From contig DGSO01000020.1 in NCBI GenBank assembly GCA_002393945.1, positions 65,159 to 129,158 of the forward strand: DNA of 64,000 nt, given 5' to 3'. Position numbers and translations under genes: made by a program. Every line of letters begins with the position of its first letter. Position 1 is the first letter of the stretch. Positions 8,797 to 18,602 of the stretch are shown one piece after another. Source of the stretch: Bacteroidales bacterium UBA4360. Its GTDB lineage: Bacteria; Bacteroidota; Bacteroidia; Bacteroidales; UBA932. The notes under the pieces were generated by a model. It had not been told where the DNA came from. It saw only the letters and a list, made by a program, of their open reading frames with translations, and searched no databases.

Positions 8797-10134
8797 ATGG
8801 TAACAATTGATGTAAAAGGCTGCGCATCCTTTGCCGATGCCGCCTCCCTGAAAGCCTACACCGCCAAGGCCCTCGAAGCCTTTGACGTTCTCGAATCAGA
8901 AAAAGGCGCAGGCAACGACTTCCTTGGCTGGAAGCACCTCCCCTCTGAAATCCCCGCTGAGATGCTCAATGACATTGACACCATCTGCAAAAACTGGAAA
9001 GCAAAAGGCGTAGACCTCGTGATTGCCATCGGCATCGGAGGAAGCTACCTTGGAGCAAAGTGCGTCATCGAGGCCCTTAGCCACAATTTCGCAAAGCAGC
9101 TCAAAAAGAAGGACGCCCCCGAGGTCGTCTTCGCCGGAAACAACCTCTCCGAGGAATATCTCGCCGAACTCATGGACCTTGCTGCAGAACGCAACGTTGC
9201 AGCCATTGTCATATCCAAGAGCGGTACCACAACCGAACCCGCCGTCGCCTTCCGTATCGTCAAGCAGTATATCGAAGAGCGTTACGGCAAGGCAGATGCA
9301 GCATCCCGCATCGTAGCCATTACCGATGCAAAGAAGGGTGCTCTCAAAACCCTTTCCACCCAGGAGGGATACAAGACTTTTGTCGTTCCTGACAATGTGG
9401 GCGGCCGTTTCTCGGTTCTCACCCCGGTGGGACTCCTTCCCATCGCAGCCGCCGGCCTCGACGTCAAGGGACTCATCGAAGGCGCCCTCGAAGCAGAGAA
9501 AGCCCTCGCCGTCAAATCTGAAGAGAACCCCGCAGTCGTATATGCCGCTGTGCGCAATATGCTTCATTCCCAGTGCGGCAAGTCAATTGAAATCCTCGTG
9601 AACTACAACCCCAAGCTCACTTATGTGGCAGAATGGTGGAAGCAGCTCTACGGCGAATCAGAAGGCAAGGACGGCAAGGGCATCTTCCCCGCCAGCGTCA
9701 ACAACACCGCAGACCTTCACTCCATGGGTCAGTTCATCCAGGAAGGCTCCAGAGTCATGTTTGAAACCGTCCTCCACGTAGAAAAGGCCCAGAGGAACGT
9801 CGTTATCGGCACGGATGAGCAGAATCTCGACCAGCTCAACTTCCTTGCAGGAAAGCACGTCGAGCACTGCAACCACATGGCAGAACTGGGCACCAGGCTC
9901 GCCCACATCGACGGTGGAGTTCCCCAGATAAGCATATGCATGGAAAAGGTGGACGCAAAGAACCTCGGTTCACTCCTCTATTTCTTCGAGTTCGCATGCG
10001 GCATCAGCGCATACACCCTTGGCGTGAATCCTTTCAACCAGCCCGGTGTAGAGGCCTACAAGAAGAACATGTTCGCGCTTCTGGAAAAGCCCGGCTACGA
10101 AGAAGCCACAAAGGCAATCAAGGAGAGAATCTAA
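8797..10134 (+). CDS. pgi: Glucose-6-phosphate isomerase
   Basis: A 445-residue enzyme interconverting glucose-6-phosphate and fructose-6-phosphate in glycolysis and gluconeogenesis. The phosphosugar-binding SIS signatures are GIGGSYLGAK (79-88) and ISKSGTTTEP (139-148). Active-site regions include GGRFSVLTPVG and the ADLHSMGQF segment, and the late HIDGGVPQI... segment falls in the expected C-terminal place. The ATG at 8797 is chosen because an earlier in-frame ATG at 8725 lies inside rnpB. The length matches the short bacterial Pgi class. The 3' end overlaps recX by 4 bp, convergently. Confidence 0.97.
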   Translation: MVTIDVKGCASFADAASLKAYTAKALEAFDVLESEKGAGNDFLGWKHLPSEIPAEMLNDIDTICKNWKAKGVDLVIAIGIGGSYLGAKCVIEALSHNFAKQLKKKDAPEVVFAGNNLSEEYLAELMDLAAERNVAAIVISKSGTTTEPAVAFRIVKQYIEERYGKADAASRIVAITDAKKGALKTLSTQEGYKTFVVPDNVGGRFSVLTPVGLLPIAAAGLDVKGLIEGALEAEKALAVKSEENPAVVYAAVRNMLHSQCGKSIEILVNYNPKLTYVAEWWKQLYGESEGKDGKGIFPASVNNTADLHSMGQFIQEGSRVMFETVLHVEKAQRNVVIGTDEQNLDQLNFLAGKHVEHCNHMAELGTRLAHIDGGVPQISICMEKVDAKNLGSLLYFFEFACGISAYTLGVNPFNQPGVEAYKKNMFALLEKPGYEEATKAIKERI

Positions 10135-10592
10135 TCCTCCCCCTTCATAACGGAATCTACGGCGGCGGCAACGTCGCCGTATTCGTATCCCCTCGAGAGT
10201 GCAAACTTCAGGAGCTTGAGCCTGCACTGAGGATCTCCCTTGAGGGAACGATACTTTGCAGCAACCACGCTTTCAAGCTTTCGCGCCGCCTTGGGCTCCT
10301 CGATCTCTGACATTCCTGAAGCGATGTCGGCATCGGAAATGCCCTTTGAGCGAAGCTGGAAGCGGATTTTCACCGGTCCCCAGCCCTGGATGGACGCCTT
10401 TTCACGGGCGAAGGCAGAGGCATAGCGCGCATCGTCTACGTATTTATCGGCAACGAGGGAGTCTACCACGCGCTTTGCCGCCGACGTGTCCCCTTCCAGG
10501 TCCCTGAGGGCCTTGGTATACATCTGGCTCCTGCAGTATTCAGCCTTGGAGCAAAGCCGCTGCAAACGGGAAAGACACTTTTCGTAATCCAT
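10131..10592 (-). CDS. recX: Regulatory protein RecX
   Basis: A 153-residue, all-helical RecX-type protein. RecX caps and disassembles RecA filaments. Three tandem three-helix repeats are visible, with the typical phrases RSQMYTKALRD, FAREKASIQGWGPVKIRFQLRSKGI and LLKFALSRGYEYGDVAAAV. It follows patatin/BamA by 5 bp and is the last gene of the minus-strand rlmN operon. recA itself lies 3.5 kb away, divergent from rlmN. Confidence 0.9.
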   Translation of the reverse strand: MDYEKCLSRLQRLCSKAEYCRSQMYTKALRDLEGDTSAAKRVVDSLVADKYVDDARYASAFAREKASIQGWGPVKIRFQLRSKGISDADIASGMSEIEEPKAARKLESVVAAKYRSLKGDPQCRLKLLKFALSRGYEYGDVAAAVDSVMKGED

Positions 10593-10597
10593 GCGTA

Positions 10598-12970
10598 TCA
10601 GAAATTGAATCCAAGGGCGAAGTACGCACCTATCTTCTCAGAAAGCGAATTGTAGTGGAGAGTGAGCCTGACAGGGCCGATAATGGTATTGTATGCATAC
10701 GAGATGCCGGCACCCCAGAGGAGTTCACCCTCCGAAATAGCTTTAAATGCATCGAAATCGTAGCATACGTTGCCTGTCGCAGTCAGATAATGATTACTGC
10801 CAAGCCTGAGCCTAGTATCCATCCTGCCCACAGCCATGTTGTTTCTTCTGAAAGCGGCGTTGTTTATGCCGATGAAAGGAACCTGCTGGTCTATATACCT
10901 GCCGCGGAATTCGCTTCCTATGACATTTGCGTACGGTAGGGGTATGTTTTCTCCGATAATGGACCTGCCATATACCTGAGGGATGAAAGCCAGTCTGCCA
11001 AGGGTCAGGGGCAGCTTCGCATCAAAGGACACGACGCCGAAATAGTTCTTCTCCGAGGAGAAAAGATCCGTAAGGACCTCTGCACCTATTCCTGCCGACA
11101 TTCCCCTCTCAGGGAAATACCCGTTGTCCAGACTTTCTTTCCTTACCGATGCGAAGAGGCTCTGCCAGTCCCCTTCCATCGCCGCGGCGTCATATTGTCC
11201 GACTACGGTGTCCGCCACCAGCTTTGTAGTATTATGGTAGGAATTCCTGATACCCAGGCTGTATTCGTTGCGTCCCTCGAACTTGTTGGAGATATACAGT
11301 TCCTGGAACGTGTTCAGGAACGTAGTATTGAAATAATTGGTACCGAGTATGACCGATGTCCTGTCCGTCCAGCGCAACTGTCCCCTCAGATGCACTGACG
11401 GGAAATTGGGCGTCACATAGGATGCATGCACATCCAGATAAGGATTGGTGCCGATTTTTGCAGTGACGTCCAACGAAGGGCCGCCCAGCGCATTCGTATT
11501 CAGGCCGAAGTTCAACAAGGCCGACACTATCTCCTCCGTATCTATCCTCATGCCGATTCCGAAACGGTGCACAGGGCCCTTCTGGCAGTGAATCCTAAGC
11601 CGATAAGGTTCCTCCGTGCCAAGGAGTTCGTAATTGATAAAATCAAATACGCCGCTGCCGAAAACAGCCGCCACGTCATCGTCCAGAATCCTGGTATTCA
11701 CCAGCGAGCTGTCCTTGATATAAAGCTGCCTCCGGATATAGTTTGCGTCCTTCTCCCTGAGTCCCGTTATCTCTACCCTGTCGATGAGAACCGGCTTCCG
11801 GGAGATGTCCCTTGCAGGTTTTCCATGAAGTTTCAAGCCCTCGCCGCCGATAATGCGCCTGAGCGAATCCAGCTGCGGAGCGCAGGCTTCCGCGGCATTG
11901 TAGCCCCTCAGGAGCATGAACTCCACGGCCGTATCGTCGAAGCTCATCATGTTGAACTCCTTAAGATCCGGCTTTATCGTCAGGTCCACCGATGCCATGC
12001 TCCTTTCGAAGGAATCCACAGAGTACATCCTTATGGCACCCTGGACGATGCTCATTATGCTTTTTGCATTGCCACGGCTGGCTGCAGGTACATCCCGGAG
12101 CTCGATGCCGATAACGATATCGGCCCCAAGGTCCTTTGCAATGTCGGCAGGGAAATTGTTCCTCATGCCGCCGTCAACCAGCACCATGCCGCCGGTCTGA
12201 ACCGGAGCGAAGAGGCCAGGGATGGACATCGTAGCCCTCAGGGCCATGTTGATGTTTCCGCTGTGCCAGACCTTGGCCTTTCCGGAGATAAGGTCTGTGG
12301 AGACGCATGCAAACGGAATGGGGAACTTGAAGAAATCCGTCGAGTCGGAATAGCCCACTGTCCTCGAGGAAATGATATGATTGACATTCTCTCCATAAGC
12401 GACTCCGGTAGGGAGACTGGAGATAAGGTTGTCCAGAACCATGCTGGTGGCATCTTCAATTGCAGTTGCGCTCGTGAACATGCCGTCCGTTATGTCTGAA
12501 ATACTCTGTGAAAGGTCCTCGTGACGGTAATAGAAAGGGAAAGACAGGGCATACTTTTCCTTGTAGGCCTTGCGGTGATATGGAACGAACTGCGGGTCTA
12601 CTTTGTCAGAAAGGGCCATCGACCAGTCTATCTCACGTATCAGTTCTTCCAGTTCCCCGGGGGTATAGCCGAGTGCGTAGAAACCGCCCAGAAGGCCTCC
12701 CACGCTGGTTCCAAGGACCATATCTATAGGGAAATTGTACTGCTCCATATACTTCAGTGCGCCCACGGTTGCCGCTCCCTTGGCGCCGCCTCCGGACAGG
12801 ACCAGGGCAACGACGGGACGGTGCCGGCGGATGCTGTCTGAGCGGGCGCGCATGTATGCAACGGCTGCATCATCGGAGGGATCCAGGCCAAAGCCTGCCG
12901 ATGAGAGTTCCTGGGCCACGGCGGCTGCGGCCGTAAATGACAGGAATATGGATAGCAGTATCTTTTTCAT
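10598..12970 (-). CDS. Patatin-like phospholipase fused to BamA-type barrel
   Basis: A 790-residue outer-membrane protein with a signal peptide (1-19, AAAAVAQ). The patatin domain (about 52-310) carries the oxyanion-hole GGGAKG (60-65), the nucleophile motif GTSVG with Ser89, and the catalytic Asp in DGG (266-268), so it should be an active Ser-Asp lipase. A POTRA-like segment (about 395-470) and a C-terminal 16-strand-type barrel of the bacterial surface antigen family follow, ending ALGFNF. The layout is that of type Vd autotransporters (PlpD-like), widespread in Bacteroidota. Substrate unknown. It overlaps rlmN by 4 bp and lies 5 bp before recX. Confidence 0.92.
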   Translation of the reverse strand: MKKILLSIFLSFTAAAAVAQELSSAGFGLDPSDDAAVAYMRARSDSIRRHRPVVALVLSGGGAKGAATVGALKYMEQYNFPIDMVLGTSVGGLLGGFYALGYTPGELEELIREIDWSMALSDKVDPQFVPYHRKAYKEKYALSFPFYYRHEDLSQSISDITDGMFTSATAIEDATSMVLDNLISSLPTGVAYGENVNHIISSRTVGYSDSTDFFKFPIPFACVSTDLISGKAKVWHSGNINMALRATMSIPGLFAPVQTGGMVLVDGGMRNNFPADIAKDLGADIVIGIELRDVPAASRGNAKSIMSIVQGAIRMYSVDSFERSMASVDLTIKPDLKEFNMMSFDDTAVEFMLLRGYNAAEACAPQLDSLRRIIGGEGLKLHGKPARDISRKPVLIDRVEITGLREKDANYIRRQLYIKDSSLVNTRILDDDVAAVFGSGVFDFINYELLGTEEPYRLRIHCQKGPVHRFGIGMRIDTEEIVSALLNFGLNTNALGGPSLDVTAKIGTNPYLDVHASYVTPNFPSVHLRGQLRWTDRTSVILGTNYFNTTFLNTFQELYISNKFEGRNEYSLGIRNSYHNTTKLVADTVVGQYDAAAMEGDWQSLFASVRKESLDNGYFPERGMSAGIGAEVLTDLFSSEKNYFGVVSFDAKLPLTLGRLAFIPQVYGRSIIGENIPLPYANVIGSEFRGRYIDQQVPFIGINNAAFRRNNMAVGRMDTRLRLGSNHYLTATGNVCYDFDAFKAISEGELLWGAGISYAYNTIIGPVRLTLHYNSLSEKIGAYFALGFNF

Positions 12971-13992
12971 TTCTCTTTGTGTTTTCCGGCAAGAAGGCCG
13001 CAGGCCGCATAGATATCCTCTCCCCTTGAGGCTCTTATCGTTGCCATTACCCCAAGAGCGTTGAGACGGTCACGGAAGGCGGTCATTTCGGCCTCGGAAG
13101 CCGGTGAATAAGGGAAATCGGGAATCTTATGGAAACGGATCAGATTCACCCTGCACTCAAGGCCGCGGAGCAGTTTCGACAGCTCCTTGGCATGGGCGGG
13201 AGTATCATTCCATCCCTTGAATACAGTATATTCGAAACTCACACGGCGCTGGCCGGTGAAATCATACTTGCGAATGAGGTCGAGTATCTCCCTCGTAGGG
13301 AAAGCTTTCTCCACAGGCATCATTTCCACCCTCTCTACCGGATAGGGATTGTGAAGGCTCACTGCCAGATGGCACTTGGACTGGTCCAGGAACTCCTTCA
13401 GGCGCGGAAGTACGCCGATGGTGCTCAGCGTGATGCGCTTCGGACTCCATGCAAAGCCCCATGGTGCCGTTAGTATTTCCAGCGTCTTCTTCACGTTCTC
13501 CCAGTTGTCAAGAGGCTCTCCCATGCCCATGAAAACGGTTCCGGTGAGCTCTTCGGCCTCATCTACGGCAAGAAACTGGGAGATGATATCGGCAACGGAA
13601 AGACTGCCGTGAAAGCCCTGGCGGCCTGTCATGCAGAATTTGCAGCCCATTTTGCAGCCGGCCTGGGAACTGACGCAAAGGGTTTTGCGGTCCCCGTCGG
13701 GAATCATCACGGCCTCCACCGCATTGGAAGGGTCGCCGTCTACCGGGAACAGGTATTTGCGGGTGCCGTCGGATGAAGTGCGCACATCGACAGGCATGGC
13801 GATTCCCACCTCATATTTCTCGGAGAGTTTCTCCCTTGCAGCCTTGGAAAGATTGGTCATGGCATCCAGGGATGAAGCCCTTTTATGGTATATCCACTCC
13901 CCTATCTGCCTCCCGGCAAAAGCCGGCAGGCCTTCCGAAACGGCAATACTTACAAGCTCATCGGGAGTTTTCCCGCAAAGTCGAATTTTCAT
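12967..13992 (-). CDS. rlmN: Dual-specificity RNA methyltransferase RlmN
   Basis: A 341-residue radical-SAM enzyme that makes 2-methyladenosine at 23S rRNA A2503 and tRNA A37. The cluster motif CxxxCxxC is at C113, C117 and C120. The mechanistic cysteines are present in TLCVSSQ (C106) and in YAACGLL near the C-terminus. SAM-binding GMGEPLDNWENV and the downstream SLHNPYP and RVNLIRFHKIP segments are intact. It is the first gene of a three-gene minus-strand operon with patatin/BamA and recX. The start is divergent from recA. Confidence 0.97.
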   Translation of the reverse strand: MKIRLCGKTPDELVSIAVSEGLPAFAGRQIGEWIYHKRASSLDAMTNLSKAAREKLSEKYEVGIAMPVDVRTSSDGTRKYLFPVDGDPSNAVEAVMIPDGDRKTLCVSSQAGCKMGCKFCMTGRQGFHGSLSVADIISQFLAVDEAEELTGTVFMGMGEPLDNWENVKKTLEILTAPWGFAWSPKRITLSTIGVLPRLKEFLDQSKCHLAVSLHNPYPVERVEMMPVEKAFPTREILDLIRKYDFTGQRRVSFEYTVFKGWNDTPAHAKELSKLLRGLECRVNLIRFHKIPDFPYSPASEAEMTAFRDRLNALGVMATIRASRGEDIYAACGLLAGKHKEK

Positions 13993-14025
13993 GTTGCAAA
14001 TTTACGATAATTCGGGAGATTTTCA

Positions 14026-14034
14026 TATCTTTGT
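14026..14034 (+). promoter_or_regulatory. Candidate -7 box of recA
   Basis: TATCTTTGT fits TAnnTTTG and lies 52 bp upstream of the recA ATG. The best upstream partner, TTTA at 14001-14004, is 21 bp away and imperfect. No clear SOS-type palindrome was recognised. Confidence 0.6.
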
Positions 14035-14086
14035 AAGTGCGGTTTTACAGGATGCCCGCAAATGAAGAACTATTAAAAGAACCAGT

Positions 14087-15106
14087 ATGGCAAAAGCACC
14101 AGAAGAAATCAATGCAGCCAAGCTCAAAGCACTGCAGGCTACCATTGACAAGATTGAGAAAGATTACGGGAAAGGCACCATCATGAAGCTGGGAGACCAG
14201 CCTGAATGGGATTCCTCACAGGTCATCCCCAGCGGTTCCATTTCACTGGACCACGCACTCGGAATCGGCGGATATCCCAAAGGCCGCATCATCGAAATCT
14301 ACGGACCGGAATCCTCCGGTAAGACCACCCTCGCAATCCATGCAATTGCAGAGGCCCAGAAGATGGGTGGCATCGCAGCTATCATCGACGCAGAACACGC
14401 CTTTGACCGCAGCTATGCAAAGGCCCTCGGAGTAGACCTCGACACCCTCCTCATCTCCCAGCCGGACAACGGCGAACAGGCCCTCGAAATTGCCGACAAC
14501 CTCATCCGCAGCGGCGCCGTGGATATCATTGTCATCGACTCCGTGGCAGCCCTTACCCCCAAGGCCGAGATTGAAGGCGAAATGGGCGACAACAAGGTAG
14601 GCCTCCAGGCCCGCCTCATGAGCCAGGCCCTCCGCAAGCTCACGGCAAACATCTCGAAAACAAACACTTGCTGCATATTCATCAACCAGCTCAGGGAGAA
14701 AATCGGCATCATGTTCGGAAATCCCGAGACCACAACCGGCGGCAACGCCCTCAAGTTCTATGCTTCGGTGCGTCTGGACATCCGCCGCACCACCCAGATC
14801 AAGGACGGCGAGGACGCCCTCGGCAACCACGTAAAGGTGAAAGTTGTAAAGAACAAGATGGCTCCGCCTTTCAAGAAGGCCGAATTCGACATCGTCTTCG
14901 GTGAAGGCATTTCCAGGAGCGGAGAAATCGTTGACCTCGGAGTTGAACTGGACATCATCAAGAAGTCCGGCTCATGGTTCTCCTACAACGACACCAAACT
15001 GGCCCAAGGCCGCGAGGCTGTGAAGAAGCTCATGATCGACAATCCTGAGCTCGCCGAAGAAATCGAAGCCCGCATCCGCGAGGCCATGACTAAGGTTCAG
15101 GACTGA
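14087..15106 (+). CDS. recA: Recombinase RecA
   Basis: A 339-residue strand-exchange ATPase for homologous recombination and SOS induction. The Walker A motif GPESSGKTT is at 73-81, Walker B VDIIVIDSVAAL at about 143, L1/L2 loops surround GLQARLMSQALRKL and FINQLREKIGIMFGNPETTTGG, and the C-terminal domain begins near LGVELDIIKKSGSW. Its stop overlaps the start of the sulfatase gene by one base (TGATG), so the two are translationally coupled. Confidence 0.99.
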   Translation: MAKAPEEINAAKLKALQATIDKIEKDYGKGTIMKLGDQPEWDSSQVIPSGSISLDHALGIGGYPKGRIIEIYGPESSGKTTLAIHAIAEAQKMGGIAAIIDAEHAFDRSYAKALGVDLDTLLISQPDNGEQALEIADNLIRSGAVDIIVIDSVAALTPKAEIEGEMGDNKVGLQARLMSQALRKLTANISKTNTCCIFINQLREKIGIMFGNPETTTGGNALKFYASVRLDIRRTTQIKDGEDALGNHVKVKVVKNKMAPPFKKAEFDIVFGEGISRSGEIVDLGVELDIIKKSGSWFSYNDTKLAQGREAVKKLMIDNPELAEEIEARIREAMTKVQD

Positions 15107-17004
15107 TGGTGAAAAGACACCTTTCCACATTTGCATCACTCGCATGGAACATCCTGCTGGTGATGCTTCTTTTTACCCTGTGCCGTCTCACATTCTTTGC
15201 CCTGAACAAGGGATTGTATCCTGAAGTGGGGGCGCCCGAGCTGCTCAGAATGTGCCTCGGAGGGCTGCGGTTTGATATATCGGCAATACTCTACACCAAC
15301 TCCGTCCTGGTGCTTCTCTGGCTCCTTCCGCTTCCTGTCCGTGAGAAGGAGTGGTACAGGAAAACCCTGAAGATACTGTTCGTCGCGGCAAATTTCATCT
15401 GCCTGGCTGCAAATCTCGGGGATTCCGTCTATTTCCCTTATGTGAGTCACAGGACAACTATGGGAGTGTTTCAGGAGTTCCAGGGAGACGGACAGGTATT
15501 CAAGATTCTCCTGAATGAAACTGTCAGCCACTGGTATCTTCTTCTCGAAGGGCTCCTCATGCTGGCCGCGCTCATATGGCTTTATGCCGAGCCCGGAAAA
15601 GACAAAGCAAGATGGGTGGCAGCCGACTACATTCTCTCACTCGCCATCATCGCCGCCGTTCTCTATCCCTTTGTCGGAGGCCTCAGGGGCGGATTTGGTA
15701 TCACGACGCGCCCCATTGCGCCTAATGACGCCAATCTCTATACCGACAAACCTCTCCAGACCGGTATAGTACTCAATACTCCGTTCTGCATGTACAGGAC
15801 AATCGGAGAACAGCCTTATCCGGAGTTCAATTTCCTTGAAGACCCATCGGCAATATTTCCCACAAGGAAACACTATGCTTCCGAAGGCATGCGTAAAAAG
15901 AATGTAGTCATTCTCATTCTCGAGAGCTTTTCTGCCTCTTACAGCGAATATCTCACCGGTTTGCAGGGGCATCCGCAGCCGGGTTATATGCCGTTTCTGG
16001 ATTCGCTCATGAAGGAATCCCTCATATTCCGCCACTCCTACGCCAACGGCCGCATCAGCATAGATGCCCTGCCGTCGGTCATGTGCTGCATACCTGCGAT
16101 AACAGAACCGTTTTTCCTGAGCCTGTACAGCCAGAACATGATAAGTGGCATGGCGGCCGAACTGGGCAGGGAAGGCTATTCCAGCGCATTCTACCACGGT
16201 GCAAACCGTTCTTCACTTGCACTTGCAGGCTTTGCTCACCGCTGCGGTTTCCAAAGGGAATACTCCCGGGAAGACTATGCCGATGAGACCGACTTTGACG
16301 GCACGTGGGGAATCTGGGATGCCCCTTTCCTGCAGTACTTCAGGGAAGGTATCAGTAATCTCCCGGAGCCTTTCCTTGCAACAGTCTTTACACTCAGTTC
16401 CCACAATCCGTTCGCTCTTCCGGAAGGCGTATCATACCCGGAGGGCTCTCTTCCCATACACCGTGTAATCCGGTATTCCGACGATGCCCTCAAGGCGTTT
16501 TTCAGAGAAGCCCAGAAAGAGCCCTGGTTCAATAACACGCTGTTTGTAATCACGGGTGACCATACAGGAGTGACAGACGTGGACGAATATAAGACCGACA
16601 ACGGACGCTACCTTATTCCCATTCTCTTTTACACTCCGGACGGATCCCTGAAAGGACTGAGGGAAGGAACCGCCCAGCAGCTGGACATAAAGCCCACGGT
16701 ATATGGCTACCTCGGTTATGACAAGCCGTTCATGAGCATGGGTGTCAATCTTCTTGAAACGCCGGATGAAGAGACTTGTGCATTCTACTACAACGGGCTG
16801 TACGAGTTTGTCTCAAACGGATATCTCCTGACATTCAATGGAACCGGTTTCAGCGGCCTGTACCATTACACCACTGATCCTTTTCTGAATGAGAATCTGA
16901 TATCTGTGGAAACGGAAGTGGCAGAAGATATGGAAATCCGTTTCAAGGCTCGCCTTCAGCAGCTTAACAGCCGCATGATCAACAATCAATTGACAGAAGA
17001 CTGA
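15106..17004 (+). CDS. LTA synthase/sulfatase-family membrane hydrolase
   Basis: A 632-residue inner-membrane protein. Four or five transmembrane helices fill residues 1-210, then a periplasmic alkaline-phosphatase-superfamily domain begins at VVILILESFSASY (about 267). Metal-site motifs include the Glu of ILESF and GDHTG near residue 485. The SAYNGRISIDALPSV-like region provides the usual Thr/Ser nucleophile neighbourhood. Relatives include phosphoglycerol and phosphoethanolamine transferases, so it probably modifies a surface glycan or lipid; the substrate cannot be told. It overlaps recA by 1 bp at the start and the convergent helix-hairpin-helix gene by 19 bp at the end. Confidence 0.85.
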   Translation: MVKRHLSTFASLAWNILLVMLLFTLCRLTFFALNKGLYPEVGAPELLRMCLGGLRFDISAILYTNSVLVLLWLLPLPVREKEWYRKTLKILFVAANFICLAANLGDSVYFPYVSHRTTMGVFQEFQGDGQVFKILLNETVSHWYLLLEGLLMLAALIWLYAEPGKDKARWVAADYILSLAIIAAVLYPFVGGLRGGFGITTRPIAPNDANLYTDKPLQTGIVLNTPFCMYRTIGEQPYPEFNFLEDPSAIFPTRKHYASEGMRKKNVVILILESFSASYSEYLTGLQGHPQPGYMPFLDSLMKESLIFRHSYANGRISIDALPSVMCCIPAITEPFFLSLYSQNMISGMAAELGREGYSSAFYHGANRSSLALAGFAHRCGFQREYSREDYADETDFDGTWGIWDAPFLQYFREGISNLPEPFLATVFTLSSHNPFALPEGVSYPEGSLPIHRVIRYSDDALKAFFREAQKEPWFNNTLFVITGDHTGVTDVDEYKTDNGRYLIPILFYTPDGSLKGLREGTAQQLDIKPTVYGYLGYDKPFMSMGVNLLETPDEETCAFYYNGLYEFVSNGYLLTFNGTGFSGLYHYTTDPFLNENLISVETEVAEDMEIRFKARLQQLNSRMINNQLTED

Positions 17005-17900
17005 ATCCTGCATCCAGACAGTTTGCCGGCGTGTTCCTCAGAGAGTACGCCGGCTTTTCTGAGCCCTTCAACGGTACACTCCCCTGCCGGATGATGCTTC
17101 CTGTAGAGCACAATTCCGTGAGCTTCGCTTTTTGAGATATATGGATGCTTGGAGAGTTCCTCCTCCGGAAGGGACCACAGAGGATAAGGTTCCGGCCTGG
17201 AACAGATTATCAGGTCTTTGAGCCCGTCGTACTTCTCCCTGTCGAAATTCCGTATCTCCATCAGCTGTTCAGGCCTGGAAAAGCCTCCGAGGGCTTCCCT
17301 GTAAGAGACAATCCTGGAAGCGAACCACGGGCCGATTCCGGGAAGCTCGACAAGGGCGGCGCTGTCGGCCTTGTTGATATCTGTCCTCGGGATGTCGATG
17401 AACGGTTCGAGGCGGCTGAAGACTGAATCGGCAACGACGAAGGACCTGGCAAAATCTTCCGGTTTTCTGAAACGTCCGCCCTTTTTTCTGTAATTGTCGA
17501 TGGCCTTCGCCTGCTTTTCAGAAAAGCCAAGGCGCTGAAGGTCAGTCACTGAAACGGTGTTTGGATCGAATCGGAAGGATTCCGCCTTACGGGGGACAAT
17601 CCTGTCCCTTGCACTTGCCACGGATGCCTCCCTTGCAGATTCCCTGCGGATAACTACCGGGGAATCGTCCTTTACTTCCTCTGCTTCAGATTCCTCAAGG
17701 ATACGCCTTGCGAGTGCGGCATCAACCACGTAGACCGTATCGGGACGGTCCCGGTCTGCCGCAAGTTTCAGTGAGGCAGCCCTGTGAATGAACAGGGCAA
17801 CCTGATAGCCGATGATAAGGAAAACGAGCGCTATGGCTCCGACCGTGAAACTTCCTGAGAGCCCGCTATGAGTTTTCCCCTTCTTCCTCTCCTTCTCCAT
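16986..17900 (-). CDS. Helix-hairpin-helix (ComEA-like) DNA-binding protein
   Basis: A 304-residue protein with one N-terminal transmembrane helix (about 17-36, VGAIALVFLIIGYQVALFI), a charged linker, and at least two helix-hairpin-helix units. The clearest is DINKADSAALVELPGIGPWFASRIVSYREALGGF (about 188-221); an earlier one is VTDLQRLGFSEKQAKAIDNYRKKGGRF. HhH repeats bind DNA backbone and ComEA proteins do so during DNA uptake, but no other competence gene is nearby. The start overlaps rsmI by 35 bp, implying coupled translation. Confidence 0.82.
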   Translation of the reverse strand: MEKERKKGKTHSGLSGSFTVGAIALVFLIIGYQVALFIHRAASLKLAADRDRPDTVYVVDAALARRILEESEAEEVKDDSPVVIRRESAREASVASARDRIVPRKAESFRFDPNTVSVTDLQRLGFSEKQAKAIDNYRKKGGRFRKPEDFARSFVVADSVFSRLEPFIDIPRTDINKADSAALVELPGIGPWFASRIVSYREALGGFSRPEQLMEIRNFDREKYDGLKDLIICSRPEPYPLWSLPEEELSKHPYISKSEAHGIVLYRKHHPAGECTVEGLRKAGVLSEEHAGKLSGCRIQSSVN

Positions 17901-18600
17901 ATCTCTGCTTCTTTCGGGGTTTTGAAGGCTCTGCGCCTTCCACTACTATTACAATCTCGCCCTTGGGGGCATGTTCATCATACCATGCGGCCACCTCTTC
18001 CAAGGTACCGCGGCGGTGTTCTTCATGGACTTTCGAAATCTCCCTGGCTACGGAACAGCGCCTCGACGGGCCGAAGAACTCTGCCATCTGCTGCAGGGTC
18101 TTGACAAGGCGGAACGGCGATTCATAGAAAACCATGGTCCGTGTTTCGTGGGAAAGCTGCTCCAGAAGGGTCTGGCGACCCTTTTTCTGAGGGAGGAAGC
18201 CCTCAAACACAAAACGGTCGCAGGGAAGGCCGGAGGAAACGATGGCCGGGATACAGGCCGTGGGCCCGGGAAGCGTCTGGACCTCGATTCCTTCATCGGC
18301 ACAGGCACGGGCAAGGAGGAAACCGGGGTCCGAGATGCCGGGGGTTCCGGCGTCTGAGACGAGCGCTACCTTGAGCCCGGATGCTATCCTTTCCTTGACG
18401 GCCTGGACCTTTTCGTGTTCGTTATACTTGTGGTGGCTTTCCAGCCTGCCGTGAATGTCATAATGCTTGAGAAGCACCGACGTAGTACGGGTGTCCTCTG
18501 CAAGGATGAGATCCGCCTCCCTGAGGATGCGGATCGCCCTCAGGGTCATATCTTCAAGGTTTCCTACCGGAGTGGGAACTATGTACAGGATTCCTGGCAT
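17866..18600 (-). CDS. rsmI: 16S rRNA (cytidine-1402-2'-O)-methyltransferase RsmI
   Basis: A 244-residue tetrapyrrole-methylase-fold enzyme that 2'-O-methylates C1402 in the ribosomal decoding centre. Diagnostic stretches are LYIVPTPVGNLEDMTLRAI (N-terminus), LAEDTRTTSVLLKHY, ALVSDAGTPGISDPG and FEGFLPQKKGR, with VARE(I)SKVHEE later. The C-terminal tail is Lys/Glu-rich. It lies 2 bp after the small coiled-coil gene and overlaps the next gene by 35 bp. Confidence 0.96.
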   Translation of the reverse strand: MPGILYIVPTPVGNLEDMTLRAIRILREADLILAEDTRTTSVLLKHYDIHGRLESHHKYNEHEKVQAVKERIASGLKVALVSDAGTPGISDPGFLLARACADEGIEVQTLPGPTACIPAIVSSGLPCDRFVFEGFLPQKKGRQTLLEQLSHETRTMVFYESPFRLVKTLQQMAEFFGPSRRCSVAREISKVHEEHRRGTLEEVAAWYDEHAPKGEIVIVVEGAEPSKPRKKQRYGEGEEEGENS

Positions 18601-18602
18601 GG

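Noticed and set aside
11426..12499. Long plus-strand open frame (357 codons) opposite the patatin/BamA gene
   Set aside because: It is a mirror of a well supported lipase frame with catalytic motifs; its own translation has no recognisable domain and lacks a promoter.
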